Assembly: GCA_007130245.1 (NCBI GenBank)
Contig: SLSW01000038.1
Coordinates: 1-51,322, forward strand
Source: Micromonosporaceae bacterium
GTDB taxonomy: Bacteria > Actinomycetota > Actinomycetes > Mycobacteriales > Micromonosporaceae
DNA length: 51,322 nucleotides
Reading direction: 5' to 3'
Below the pieces are notes generated by a model, which did not search any database, had not been told where the DNA came from, and worked only from the letters and a program-made list of their open reading frames with translations. The translations under genes and the position numbers were made by a program. This document shows, piece after piece, positions 6,339 through 13,627 of the stretch; positions within the stretch are counted from its first letter, which is position 1, and each line of letters begins with the position of its first letter.

Positions 6339-9263
6339 CGGCAACCGGCTGTCCGGATGCATCCGGAGCAGCTGGTACGCCACGCCGCTGAGCCCGTGCA
6401 TGAGGCCCGGGACGAACACATCGACGGTCGCGTGGCAGCGCGGCCCGTGTTCGGTCAGGCTGCTCAGCACCAGCCCGTCGAGCGTCGCGCGCTCGACGCC
6501 GTCCGGGCCGGCGCCAGCGGCAAGAGCCGAGGACATCAGCTCCCAGCTGCCGAGGTCGCCGTGGCACACCGTGTGGGTCAGTCCGAAACCGGTGCGCCAG
6601 CACAATCCCGCCGCCCGGCGCAGCGCGTCGTGCCAGCGCTGCCCGCCGTGGTGCCGCCACAGGTCGGCCGCCATGATCCCGATCCCGGCGGCGCCGTGGC
6701 ACCACCACTGCGACACCTCCCGCGGCTTGCGAAGGTCCCGCCAGCCCCCGAGATCCGGGGTGTACAGCGACTCCTCGTACCGCAGCGCCGCGTCCGCGAG
6801 CTCCGCGAACCGCGCCTGTCCGGTGGCGACCGCCAGCCGGTCGAGCGCCCAGCCGATACCCGAGACCCCGTGCGCGAACCCGCCGAGACCATCCGGTGCG
6901 CGTTCGCTCGGCCACCGCGCGCCGTGTTCGGAGTGCCGCGCCTGCGCAGCGAGGCGCTCGCCGATCTGTTCCGCTTCCCACCGCCAACGGTCCTTGCCGG
7001 TGAGGTCAGCCAGGCCCAACAGCGGCACCACCGCACCGGCCATCCCGTAGAGCACGTCGTATGTGTCGTCGACCGCGACCGATTCCGGTATCAGCTCCGC
7101 CAGCGCCTGCGCGTGGCCCAGCGCTTCGTCGACGTCGACGCCGCCGAACTCCCGCAGTAACAGCCAGCTCCAGATCCGGGACGCCAGCCCGACGTACGCG
7201 CCGGGGGGCTCCGGCCGCACCGCGGTTTCGGCACTCGCGCGCTGCTGCGCGGTCTGCTCCTCGTAGGTCCGCAACGTCCGCACCGCGTCTTCGAGCAGCG
7301 GCTCCACCTCCGGCACCGGGTCAGCCCGCCCGGCCAGCGACTCGGCCCGGTAGGCGGCCAGTGCGACCGCGACCCCGGCCACGCCACTGTAGAGATCGGC
7401 CGACAGCGGCCGGATCCGCCAACCCGTGGCGTCGAGCACCAGTGCCACCCAGCTCACGGTCCGGTCCTCGGCGCGCAGTGCTCCGTCGATGAGCCGGCGC
7501 ATGACCTGGGCGGCCGCCGTGCGACGACGCGGGTCATCGGGGTCGCTCACCACGTGGTCGGAGGGCAGCAGGTGGTGCTGGTCCTGCCTCCCGTGCTCGT
7601 CCAGAGTGCCCTGCGGGCCGCTGTCGTTGAGGTACGCGCTCACCACTGCGCTGCGGGTCACCACCCGGTCCACGGCCGGATCCAGCGCGCGCCACCGGCG
7701 CAGCGCGGTGTCGACCAGGTCCCGCGCCTGGCCCGTGGACACGCCGTGCGGCCCGGTCAGTCGCCCGTCGCGGGCGACGGTGGTGAAGACCGGGATGTCG
7801 CCGGTGAGCAGTTCGGTGACCTCCGCGTCGATGACCACTGGGTCGACCGAGGCCAGCGGCGCCGCCCGTCCCTGCTTGATCAGGACGTCGATCGCCCGTC
7901 GCCGGGCCCTCGCCTCGCGGTGCAGCGACACCGGATGCCAGAGCATCCGTGCAAGTTCGACATAGACCACCGTGTCGCGGGTGACCACCCGTATCTGGCA
8001 GTCCCGGAACGGCGTGAGCAGCTGCTCGAGCTCGCCCGAGCGGTCCAGCTCCTGCAGCCGGTCGGTGAGCGCGCCGAAGCCGTCGAGGACGTCGGTCCAG
8101 TGCCGGTCGAGTGCGGGTGTAGCGGCGGGATGGTTCGCGGCCGGCGGCACCGGCACCGTGGTGAAGTCGAGATGTGCCTCGTCCGTGCCGATGCCCACCA
8201 TGGTGGGCACCCGGAGCCGGGGCTGTTGCCCCGGCAGATGCCCGGTGGCGGAGATGTCCGCGCCCCGCAACGCCAGCGACTGTCCGCGCACCGGGAGCAG
8301 GCCCGTGCGGAGCACCGAATTGTTCACGAGTTGGGTGGCGCGGTCGGCCGCCGCGCCGAATCCCGACGCTGGCGGGGGATCCTGCGGGGTGAACAGTGTC
8401 TCGCAGTCCACCACGACCGGCACCGGGCCGGCGGCGATGACGTTGCCCGCGTGCAGGTCGCTGGCGCTGAGCAGTCGCATCAGGGCCAGCCACTGGCCGA
8501 TGCCGTAGTAGAACGCCCGCAGTTCGTCGTCGCCGGCACAGTAGCGGTGTGCGATGTGTTCGGCCCAGCCGTAGCCGTCGCGGCACACCACGCGGGGAAC
8601 GCGGAGGCGCGTCGAGTATGGCTGGTCGGCCAGGAGGCGGTTGAGCAGCCGACCCAGTTCGTGGTCCACCTCCAGCGGGCGGGGCTTGTAGTGCACGCGG
8701 CCGTCGACCAGTTCGAGGGTCATCACCGTCTCGCCGCCCTGGTGGCTGTCCCCCTCGCCAGGGGTGAGGCGGACCAGGCGCGGCGTGGCGCCGCTCAACT
8801 CCGCCACCGCGTCCCGGTCGGCCACGAACCGCTCCGCCATGCGCGCCGCCGCGGCGCACCGGTGGTCGATCATGCGGCGCAGCCGGGAGACCATGGTGGG
8901 ATAGCGCCCGGTCAGCGAGTCCCAGAACCCCGGCGTCGTCGCGGTGGTCAGCCACTCGTGCCAACGTTCCCGCGGTGTCGCGGCGGTCAGTTGGCCGGTG
9001 ACCCGCGCGGCGTTGAGTTCGAGCACCAGGACCCTGCTGACCTTGCGCCACACCTCCTGCCGCAGGGCGGCGGCGGTGCCCTCGGACACCGCCTGCCGCT
9101 CTGCGTCGCTCAACTGAGCGATGGAATCGAGCCGCCGGGCCAGGTCGGCCAGTCCCGGTCCGATCAGCTGTTCCAGGACCGGCGCCAGGTCGCTGTGCTC
9201 CAGATCGACGGGGTGGCCGTCCCCGGTGTCCGGGTCAACAGCGGGCTGGTCGTCGGTCAGCAT
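6300..9263 (-). CDS. lanM: Class II lanthipeptide synthetase LanM
   Basis: A 987-residue bifunctional enzyme that dehydrates Ser/Thr in a precursor peptide and then closes thioether rings. The N-terminal kinase-like dehydratase domain (about 60-560) keeps the expected catalytic residues: Lys193 in YKPRP, Asp269/His271/Asn274 in SDLHAGN, and Asp286 in VVDCE. The C-terminal LanC-like cyclase (about 610-987) has the zinc ligands Cys855 (WWCHGAAGIG), Cys900 and His901 (VCHGDLGS). I choose ATG 9263, which lies 7 nt after the lanA stop; the longer frame to 9347 would overlap lanA. Length is normal for LanM. The 3' end overlaps the BKACE gene by 39 nt. No LanT or protease is adjacent. Confidence 0.95.
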   Translation of the reverse strand: MLTDDQPAVDPDTGDGHPVDLEHSDLAPVLEQLIGPGLADLARRLDSIAQLSDAERQAVSEGTAAALRQEVWRKVSRVLVLELNAARVTGQLTAATPRERWHEWLTTATTPGFWDSLTGRYPTMVSRLRRMIDHRCAAAARMAERFVADRDAVAELSGATPRLVRLTPGEGDSHQGGETVMTLELVDGRVHYKPRPLEVDHELGRLLNRLLADQPYSTRLRVPRVVCRDGYGWAEHIAHRYCAGDDELRAFYYGIGQWLALMRLLSASDLHAGNVIAAGPVPVVVDCETLFTPQDPPPASGFGAAADRATQLVNNSVLRTGLLPVRGQSLALRGADISATGHLPGQQPRLRVPTMVGIGTDEAHLDFTTVPVPPAANHPAATPALDRHWTDVLDGFGALTDRLQELDRSGELEQLLTPFRDCQIRVVTRDTVVYVELARMLWHPVSLHREARARRRAIDVLIKQGRAAPLASVDPVVIDAEVTELLTGDIPVFTTVARDGRLTGPHGVSTGQARDLVDTALRRWRALDPAVDRVVTRSAVVSAYLNDSGPQGTLDEHGRQDQHHLLPSDHVVSDPDDPRRRTAAAQVMRRLIDGALRAEDRTVSWVALVLDATGWRIRPLSADLYSGVAGVAVALAAYRAESLAGRADPVPEVEPLLEDAVRTLRTYEEQTAQQRASAETAVRPEPPGAYVGLASRIWSWLLLREFGGVDVDEALGHAQALAELIPESVAVDDTYDVLYGMAGAVVPLLGLADLTGKDRWRWEAEQIGERLAAQARHSEHGARWPSERAPDGLGGFAHGVSGIGWALDRLAVATGQARFAELADAALRYEESLYTPDLGGWRDLRKPREVSQWWCHGAAGIGIMAADLWRHHGGQRWHDALRRAAGLCWRTGFGLTHTVCHGDLGSWELMSSALAAGAGPDGVERATLDGLVLSSLTEHGPRCHATVDVFVPGLMHGLSGVAYQLLRMHPDSRLPSLLLPDPGRGHA

Positions 9264-9270
9264 GTCGTGC

Positions 9271-9513
9271 TCAGCAGCACTGGATCCAGCCCCACTGGGG
9301 GTCCCAGGAGCCGGAGCACAGGCAACAGTCGCCGGTCCAGCCGCCACCGCCGCCGGTCATGGTGATCTCGAATTCGGTGTATCCGTCGGCGAACAGCGGC
9401 CCGGCCGGGTGCTCGAGACCCGCCACCGGATCGGCGCTGGTCAGCCAGCCGTTGACGATCGCTTCGGCCTGGTCAGGGGTGACCGTCGGCCGCTCGGGTG
9501 CAAGTGTTGACAT
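9271..9513 (-). CDS. lanA: Lanthipeptide precursor peptide LanA
   Basis: An 80-residue peptide directly upstream of lanM. The leader is acidic and contains HPAGPL (35-40) and an EFE segment, ending in TMTGGGGG (51-58), a plausible Gly-Gly-type cleavage site. The predicted core, 59-80, holds Thr60, Ser67 and Ser69 as dehydration sites, Cys63, Cys64, Cys66, Cys79 and Cys80 as thiols, and Trp59, Trp70, Trp74 and Trp76. A strong ribosome-binding site (AGGAGGAGG) sits about 6 nt before the ATG. Five Cys against three or four Ser/Thr means not all Cys can form thioethers. The exact cleavage site is uncertain. Confidence 0.9.
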   Translation of the reverse strand: MSTLAPERPTVTPDQAEAIVNGWLTSADPVAGLEHPAGPLFADGYTEFEITMTGGGGGWTGDCCLCSGSWDPQWGWIQCC

Positions 9514-9528
9514 GCTTTCCTCCTCCTA

Positions 9529-9596
9529 CGTTGGAGCCGGATAGATACACCGGACCATGCCAAAGATCGTTGGATACTCACTGGAAGATCGTTGGA
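9529..9596 (-). promoter_or_regulatory. lanA promoter region with direct-repeat operator
   Basis: AAGATCGTTGGA occurs at 9563-9574 and again at 9585-9596, a 22-bp period (two helical turns), and the 7-mer CGTTGGA occurs a third time at 9529-9535. On the minus strand the 12-mer pair ends at the position expected for a -35 element, upstream of a -10-like TATCTA (about 9542-9547). Repeats of this spacing next to a weak -35 are typical of activator sites such as those of SARP regulators (known of that family; the regulator is not in the window). Confidence 0.6.
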
Positions 9597-9631
9597 CGGC
9601 TACGCTCTGCAGTGCCAGGTAGGGTCTGGGC

Positions 9632-10591
9632 GTGTCCACGATCTATGGCGGTGGTGTGCCGCTCGCGCAGATGACCAGGTCCGGGTTCGTTGAGAGCCGC
9701 CACCACGGCTCGGTGGTGGTGCTCGACGGGAAGGGAGCGGTGGCCGAGGCGACCGGAGACGTGGTCGCGCCGGTCTTTCCCCGCTCGTCGAACAAGCCCA
9801 TGCAGGCCGTCGGAATGCTGCGGCAGGGCCTGCGGCCGGCAGACGCGGCCGACCTCGCGGTGATCTGCGCCAGCCACTTCGGGCAGGAGTGCCACCTGTC
9901 GCGGGTGCGGGCGATGCTGGCTGCGGCCGGACTGGACGAGGACACCCTGCAGTGCCCGCCCGACCTGCCGCTGGAGCAGGATGCGCGGGAGTCGGTGCTT
10001 CGCGCCGGGGGAGGTCCGGCGCGCGTGCAGATGAACTGTTCCGGAAAGCACACCGGCATGCTGCTCACCTGCCTGGCCGCTGGTTGGTCGTACGAGACCT
10101 ACCGCGATCCGGCGCACCCGCTGCAGCAGGGGCTGCGGGAGGCGGTGGAGGATCTGGCCGGCGAGCCGGTGACGGCCACCGGCGTGGACGGCTGCGGCGC
10201 ACCGTTGTTCGCGCTGTCGTTGACGGCGCTGGCCACCGCGTTTCTGCGCCTGGTGGACGCCGAGCCCGGCTCGCTGGAAAGGACCGTGGCCGACGCCATG
10301 CGCGCTCACCCCGACCTGGTGGCCGGCACCGGCGCGGCCGACACCCGGCTGATGGCGGGGATTCCGGGGCTGCTGGCCAAGAGCGGCGCCGAGGGGGTGG
10401 TGGCGGTGGCGATCCCCGAGGTCGGCGCGGTGGCCGTCAAGATCGACGATGGGGCGGCGCGGGCGCGCCTGCCGGTGCTGGTGTCGGCGCTGCGCCGGCT
10501 GGACCTAGGGGCGTCGGTGCTGGACGAGCTGGCCGAGACGGTGGTGCTCGGAGGCGGTGAACCGGTGGGCGCGGTCCGTCCGCTCTACTGA
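9632..10591 (+). CDS. Asparaginase (asparaginase II family)
   Basis: A 319-residue protein of the PF06089-type asparaginase family, predicted to hydrolyse L-asparagine to aspartate and ammonia. Recognisable segments are SGFVESRHHGSVVVLD, FPRSSNKPMQAVGML, NCSGKHTGMLLTCLAAGW and VDGCGAPLFALSL. No signal peptide is seen, so it is probably cytoplasmic. The GTG start at 9632 is preceded by TAGGGT (9620-9625) with 6 nt between, fitting a leaderless transcript. It is divergent from lanA and shares the 9514-9631 promoter region with it; there is no evidence of a role in lanthipeptide production. Confidence 0.88.
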   Translation: MSTIYGGGVPLAQMTRSGFVESRHHGSVVVLDGKGAVAEATGDVVAPVFPRSSNKPMQAVGMLRQGLRPADAADLAVICASHFGQECHLSRVRAMLAAAGLDEDTLQCPPDLPLEQDARESVLRAGGGPARVQMNCSGKHTGMLLTCLAAGWSYETYRDPAHPLQQGLREAVEDLAGEPVTATGVDGCGAPLFALSLTALATAFLRLVDAEPGSLERTVADAMRAHPDLVAGTGAADTRLMAGIPGLLAKSGAEGVVAVAIPEVGAVAVKIDDGAARARLPVLVSALRRLDLGASVLDELAETVVLGGGEPVGAVRPLY

Positions 10592-10661
10592 GGTTTGCCT
10601 GCCCGCCAACGGGGCGGGGCGTGGCGTGCGACTGGCCACCACATCGCTGTGCAGAAGATCA

Positions 10662-10700
10662 CGCTAGCTATAGCAAGCATTTCGCTTGCTATAGCTAGCG
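10662..10700. promoter_or_regulatory. 39-bp perfect palindrome, probable operator of the XRE gene
   Basis: Arms 10662-10678 and 10684-10700 (CGCTAGCTATAGCAAGC and its exact complement) flank a 5-nt loop (ATTTC). Each arm contains its own 8-bp palindrome GCTATAGC (10667-10674 and 10688-10695), 21 bp apart, i.e. on the same DNA face. It is strikingly AT-richer than its surroundings. It ends 9 bp before the -10 box (TACCGT, 10709-10714) of the downstream XRE regulator, so autoregulation by a pair of dimers is likely. Confidence 0.75.
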
Positions 10701-10721
10701 CACGCGGCTACCGTCAGAACC

Positions 10722-11105
10722 ATGAGCACCTCGGACAAGCCGCGCGAGATCGGCAAGGACATCGGATACTTCATCCGTGACCTGCGCCGCAACGCCGGCG
10801 TGTCGTTGCGCCAGCTCGCCGAGAAAGCCGGCGTCAGCAACCCGTACCTGTCGCAGGTCGAGCGCGGCCTGCGTAAGCCCAGCGCGGAGGTGCTCCAGCA
10901 GATCGCGAGTGCGCTCCGGGTCTCCACCCCTGTGATGTACCTGCGCGCAGGCCTGCTCGACGACCGGGACGGTCCCGGTGTGCTGGCCGCGATCGCAGCC
11001 GATCCCGATCTGACCGTCGCCCAGAAACAGACCCTGAGCCAGATCTACGAGACGTTCCGGCGGGAGATCACCCGCGACACGGACACCATCGAGGAGGAGA
11101 CATGA
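10722..11105 (+). CDS. XRE-family transcriptional regulator
   Basis: A 127-residue regulator with an N-terminal helix-turn-helix (IGYFIRDLRRNAGVSLRQLAEKAGVSNPYLSQVERGLRKPSAEVLQQIASAL, residues about 12-63) and a C-terminal helical region ending in FRREITRDTDTIEEET. It corresponds by position and type to M. tuberculosis Rv0474, upstream of hbhA (from memory). TACCGT sits 7 nt before the ATG, suggesting a leaderless mRNA. The large palindrome just upstream is its likely binding site. It overlaps the next gene by 4 nt (ATGA), so both are one transcription unit. Confidence 0.9.
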   Translation: MSTSDKPREIGKDIGYFIRDLRRNAGVSLRQLAEKAGVSNPYLSQVERGLRKPSAEVLQQIASALRVSTPVMYLRAGLLDDRDGPGVLAAIAADPDLTVAQKQTLSQIYETFRREITRDTDTIEEET

Positions 11106-11560
11106 ACAAGCGCGACCTTCCCACCGCATTCTACGCGGCGGCCGGCGCCGGCGACCTCGCGTACCAGCGACTGCGCAAGCTGCCGGATGCCACCGAGCGC
11201 GCGCTGCGGACCGCGGGCGAGACCGCCACGACCCTGCGCGAGCGCATGGCCGCCGGTGAGGCGCGGCTGCCGCGCGAGCGGATCGTCGCCGAGGCGGCCA
11301 GGCTGCGTGAGTCGGCGCAGCGCGGTGCCCACACGTTCGTGAGCGGCGCGGCCACGGCGCAGCAGAAGGCGGTCACCGGGTACCAGAACCTGGTTGCTCA
11401 CGGCGTCAAAGTGGTGGCGGCACGCAACGGCGAGGCCACCATCACGGTCGCACCTGCGGAGATCGACTCGCCGGCGGCCACCGATGTCAGCCCCGAAGCT
11501 GCCAGCGCCGAAGCTGCCAGCGCCGAAGCTGCCAGCGCCGAAAAGGCCGGCAGCTCATAA
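11102..11560 (+). CDS. HbhA-like helical surface/adhesin-type protein
   Basis: A 152-residue, mostly alpha-helical protein resembling mycobacterial heparin-binding hemagglutinin in layout: N-terminal helix (YAAAGAGDLAYQRLRKLPDATERAL), amphipathic Arg/Glu-rich helices (TLRERMAAGEARLPRERI...), and a low-complexity tail. The tail here is (EAASA)x3 rather than the Lys/Ala/Pro tail of HbhA, so heparin binding is doubtful. No signal peptide. It overlaps the XRE gene and precedes a DUF2516 gene, the same trio as Rv0474-Rv0476 (from memory). Family membership rests largely on this context. Confidence 0.65.
   Translation: MNKRDLPTAFYAAAGAGDLAYQRLRKLPDATERALRTAGETATTLRERMAAGEARLPRERIVAEAARLRESAQRGAHTFVSGAATAQQKAVTGYQNLVAHGVKVVAARNGEATITVAPAEIDSPAATDVSPEAASAEAASAEAASAEKAGSS
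11491..11535. repeat. 15-bp tandem repeat encoding (EAASA)n
   Basis: Three near-identical 15-bp units plus a partial fourth, in frame at the C-terminus of the HbhA-like gene. Confidence 0.9.
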
Positions 11561-11574
11561 CGGACGCCCCCTGG

Positions 11575-11609
11575 CGCCCCGCCGCGTGACGACACGCGGC
11601 GGGGCGTTT
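11575..11609 (+). terminator. Intrinsic terminator after the HbhA-like gene
   Basis: A perfect 14-bp stem, CGCCCCGCCGCGTG at 11575-11588 paired with 11593-11606, with a 4-nt loop (ACGA) and followed by TTT. It lies 15 nt after the stop codon. Confidence 0.85.
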
Positions 11610-11655
11610 CCATGTGGTTCGACGGATCCCGGCGTCACGACATAGGCTTCGGGGC

Positions 11656-11961
11656 ATGGAGTGGCACCTCGCGGTCGTGGAGGGGATCAACACCATCCTG
11701 ACCCTGTTCGTGCTGGTGATCGGCGTCATCGCGTTCATACACTGCGCCACCCAGCGCGCGGATGCGTTCCCGGTGATCGGCACCCTGCAGAAGCCGGCCT
11801 GGCTGGCCATCATCGGCGCCTCGACGGTGCTGGCGCTGCTGAGCGGCGTGGGGACCTTCGGGCTGCTGTTCAACCTGATCGCGTTGGCGGCCGCGGCCCT
11901 CTACCTGCTCGATGTGCGTCCCGGGCTGCGCGACATCGCCGACGGTCGCGGCTCCTGGTGA
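11656..11961 (+). CDS. DUF2516 family membrane protein
   Basis: A 101-residue protein with three hydrophobic spans (INTILTLFVLVIGVIAFI; AWLAIIGASTVLALLSGV; GLLFNLIALAAAALYLL) and a conserved DVRPGLRDIA end, matching the actinobacterial DUF2516 family that follows hbhA in mycobacteria (from memory). The ATG at 11656 is preceded by TAGGCT (11643-11648) with a 7-nt gap, so it likely has its own leaderless promoter after the terminator. Function unknown. Confidence 0.8.
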   Translation: MEWHLAVVEGINTILTLFVLVIGVIAFIHCATQRADAFPVIGTLQKPAWLAIIGASTVLALLSGVGTFGLLFNLIALAAAALYLLDVRPGLRDIADGRGSW

Positions 11962-11974
11962 CGGCACCGCGCCG

Positions 11975-12874
11975 ATGCCCGATTTCCGCTGGCCGCCGCC
12001 GCCCGAACGCGACCCACGCCGGGCGGGTGTGAGCCGCACGCCGCCACAGCCCGGCCGGCGGCCCCCGCTGCCGCCACCGCCGACCACCCTGTCGCCCACG
12101 CCCCACGGGGTAACGTTGGAGCAGGCGATCACCGGCGCGGGCGCGCCCGTGACCGTCTTCGCGCACGGCCTGGCGCAGGACATCACCCACACCCGCCCGC
12201 TCGGCAGCGCCGTGACCGGGCGGAAAGTGTTCTTCCAGTTCCGCGGGCACGGGCGTTCCGACGCGCCGGACGGCGAGTGGAGCTACGAGGACCTCGCCCG
12301 CGACCTGCGCGCGGTCGCCGACCTGGCGGCCGCCACCCGGGCGGTCGGTGCGAGCCTCGGGGCCGGCGCGCTGTGCCGGCTGCTGATCGACTCGCCCGAC
12401 CGGTTCGACCGGGTGGTGCTCTACCTGCCGGCGGTCCTCGACCAGCCGGACGGCCCGGCGGCCCGGCGGCTCGCCGCGCTGCTGACGGCGGCCCAGGCCC
12501 AGGACGTGGGGGTCGTCAGCGATGCCGTCTACCACGAGCTGCCGCCGCCAGTGCGCCACAGCCAACAGGCCTGGGACTACCTGAGCAGCCGGCTCGAGCA
12601 ACTGTTGCAGGACCCGTTGTCGCGCGGGTACGCCGGCCTGCCGGATCAGGTGCCGGTGCCGGACCTGGATGCGCTCGCGAAGGTGGACGTGCCGGCGCTG
12701 GTGATCGGCGCGGTCGCCGACCCGATGCACCCGGCGAGCGTGGCGCGCCGGCTGGCCGAGGCGTTGCCGCGCGCCAGACTGCACGTGTACGACAAGCCGG
12801 GCGCGTTCTGGTGCCACCGCGCCGACCTGCGCGAGCGGATATCGTCTTTCCTCAACGCTCCCGATCTCGACTGA
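11975..12874 (+). CDS. Alpha/beta-fold hydrolase
   Basis: A 299-residue protein with a Pro-rich N-terminus (about 35 residues) followed by an alpha/beta-hydrolase core. HGLAQDITHTRPLGSAV and QFRGHGRSDAPDGEWSYEDLARDL (oxyanion-side HG and the GHGRSD turn) lead to the nucleophile elbow GASLGAG (Ser). The acid is likely the Asp in GAVADPMHP, and a C-terminal His occurs in FWCHRADL. Substrate unknown. The start at 11975 is the first Met after the DUF2516 stop, 13 nt away; ribosome-binding signals are weak. Confidence 0.75.
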   Translation: MPDFRWPPPPERDPRRAGVSRTPPQPGRRPPLPPPPTTLSPTPHGVTLEQAITGAGAPVTVFAHGLAQDITHTRPLGSAVTGRKVFFQFRGHGRSDAPDGEWSYEDLARDLRAVADLAAATRAVGASLGAGALCRLLIDSPDRFDRVVLYLPAVLDQPDGPAARRLAALLTAAQAQDVGVVSDAVYHELPPPVRHSQQAWDYLSSRLEQLLQDPLSRGYAGLPDQVPVPDLDALAKVDVPALVIGAVADPMHPASVARRLAEALPRARLHVYDKPGAFWCHRADLRERISSFLNAPDLD

Positions 12875-12892
12875 CCGGTAGGCTTCCGCACT

Positions 12893-13624
12893 ATGGGTGT
12901 CGCGCATCACGGTCGTACTGAGCGGCTCGACCTGGCTGACCCGAGCCTGCGCGAGTGGCAGTGCACGGTGCTGCACTCCGGTGAGGACGGGATCGTGCTG
13001 GACCGTTCGGCGTTCTACCCCGGTGGTGGCGGGCAGCCACCTGACCACGGGGTCCTGCTGTGGCAGGGGGTGCAGACCCGGATCGTGGACACCCGCAAGG
13101 GCGACGACCTCTACCTGATCCCCGCCGAAGGTGATCCGGTGCCACCGGCCGGCACCGCGGTGACCGGGGCGGTCGAGGACGAGCGGCGCACCAGCCTGAT
13201 GCGCACCCACAGCGGCTTGCACATCCTGTGTGGAGTGGTGTTCCGGGACTTCGGCGCGCTGGTGACCGGCGGCAACATGCAGCCGGGCGAGGCGCGGATG
13301 GACTTCAACCTGCCGGAGATCCCGCCGGACTTCAAGAGCAGCCTGGAGGATCTGGTCAACGCGGAGGTCGGCGCGAACCGGCGCATCGACATCCGGGTGC
13401 TGCCGCGCGACGAGGCGCTGGCCGTCCCGGACATCGTGCGCACCCAGGCCAAGCTGATCCCGCACGACGAGCCGGAGATCCGGGTGGTGGACATCGTCCG
13501 GCTGGACGTGCAGGCCGACGGCGGTACGCACGTCGCCTCTACCGCACAGGTCGGTCGGGTGCTGGTCACGAAGGTCGAGAGCAAGGGCAGGGCCAACCGC
13601 CGGGTTCGACTGCGACTGGCCTGA
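12893..13624 (+). CDS. alaX: Alanyl-tRNA editing protein (AlaX type)
   Basis: A 243-residue stand-alone editing domain that removes wrongly attached amino acids (Ser, Gly) from tRNA-Ala. It has the N-terminal barrel motif FYPGGGGQPPD, the first zinc pair HSGLH, the GNMQPGEARMDF segment, and the C-terminal zinc motif. The latter reads DGGTHVAST, with Asp where AlaRS and many AlaX proteins have Cys (CGGTH). TAGGCT (12879-12884) lies 8 nt before the ATG. The next gene starts 4 nt after its stop, so they are probably cotranscribed. Confidence 0.88.
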   Translation: MGVAHHGRTERLDLADPSLREWQCTVLHSGEDGIVLDRSAFYPGGGGQPPDHGVLLWQGVQTRIVDTRKGDDLYLIPAEGDPVPPAGTAVTGAVEDERRTSLMRTHSGLHILCGVVFRDFGALVTGGNMQPGEARMDFNLPEIPPDFKSSLEDLVNAEVGANRRIDIRVLPRDEALAVPDIVRTQAKLIPHDEPEIRVVDIVRLDVQADGGTHVASTAQVGRVLVTKVESKGRANRRVRLRLA

Positions 13625-13627
13625 GCC

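Noticed and set aside
9264-9347. LanM start at 9347
   Set aside because: It would overlap the end of lanA by 77 nt; the ATG at 9263 lies just after the lanA stop and begins the family-like sequence.
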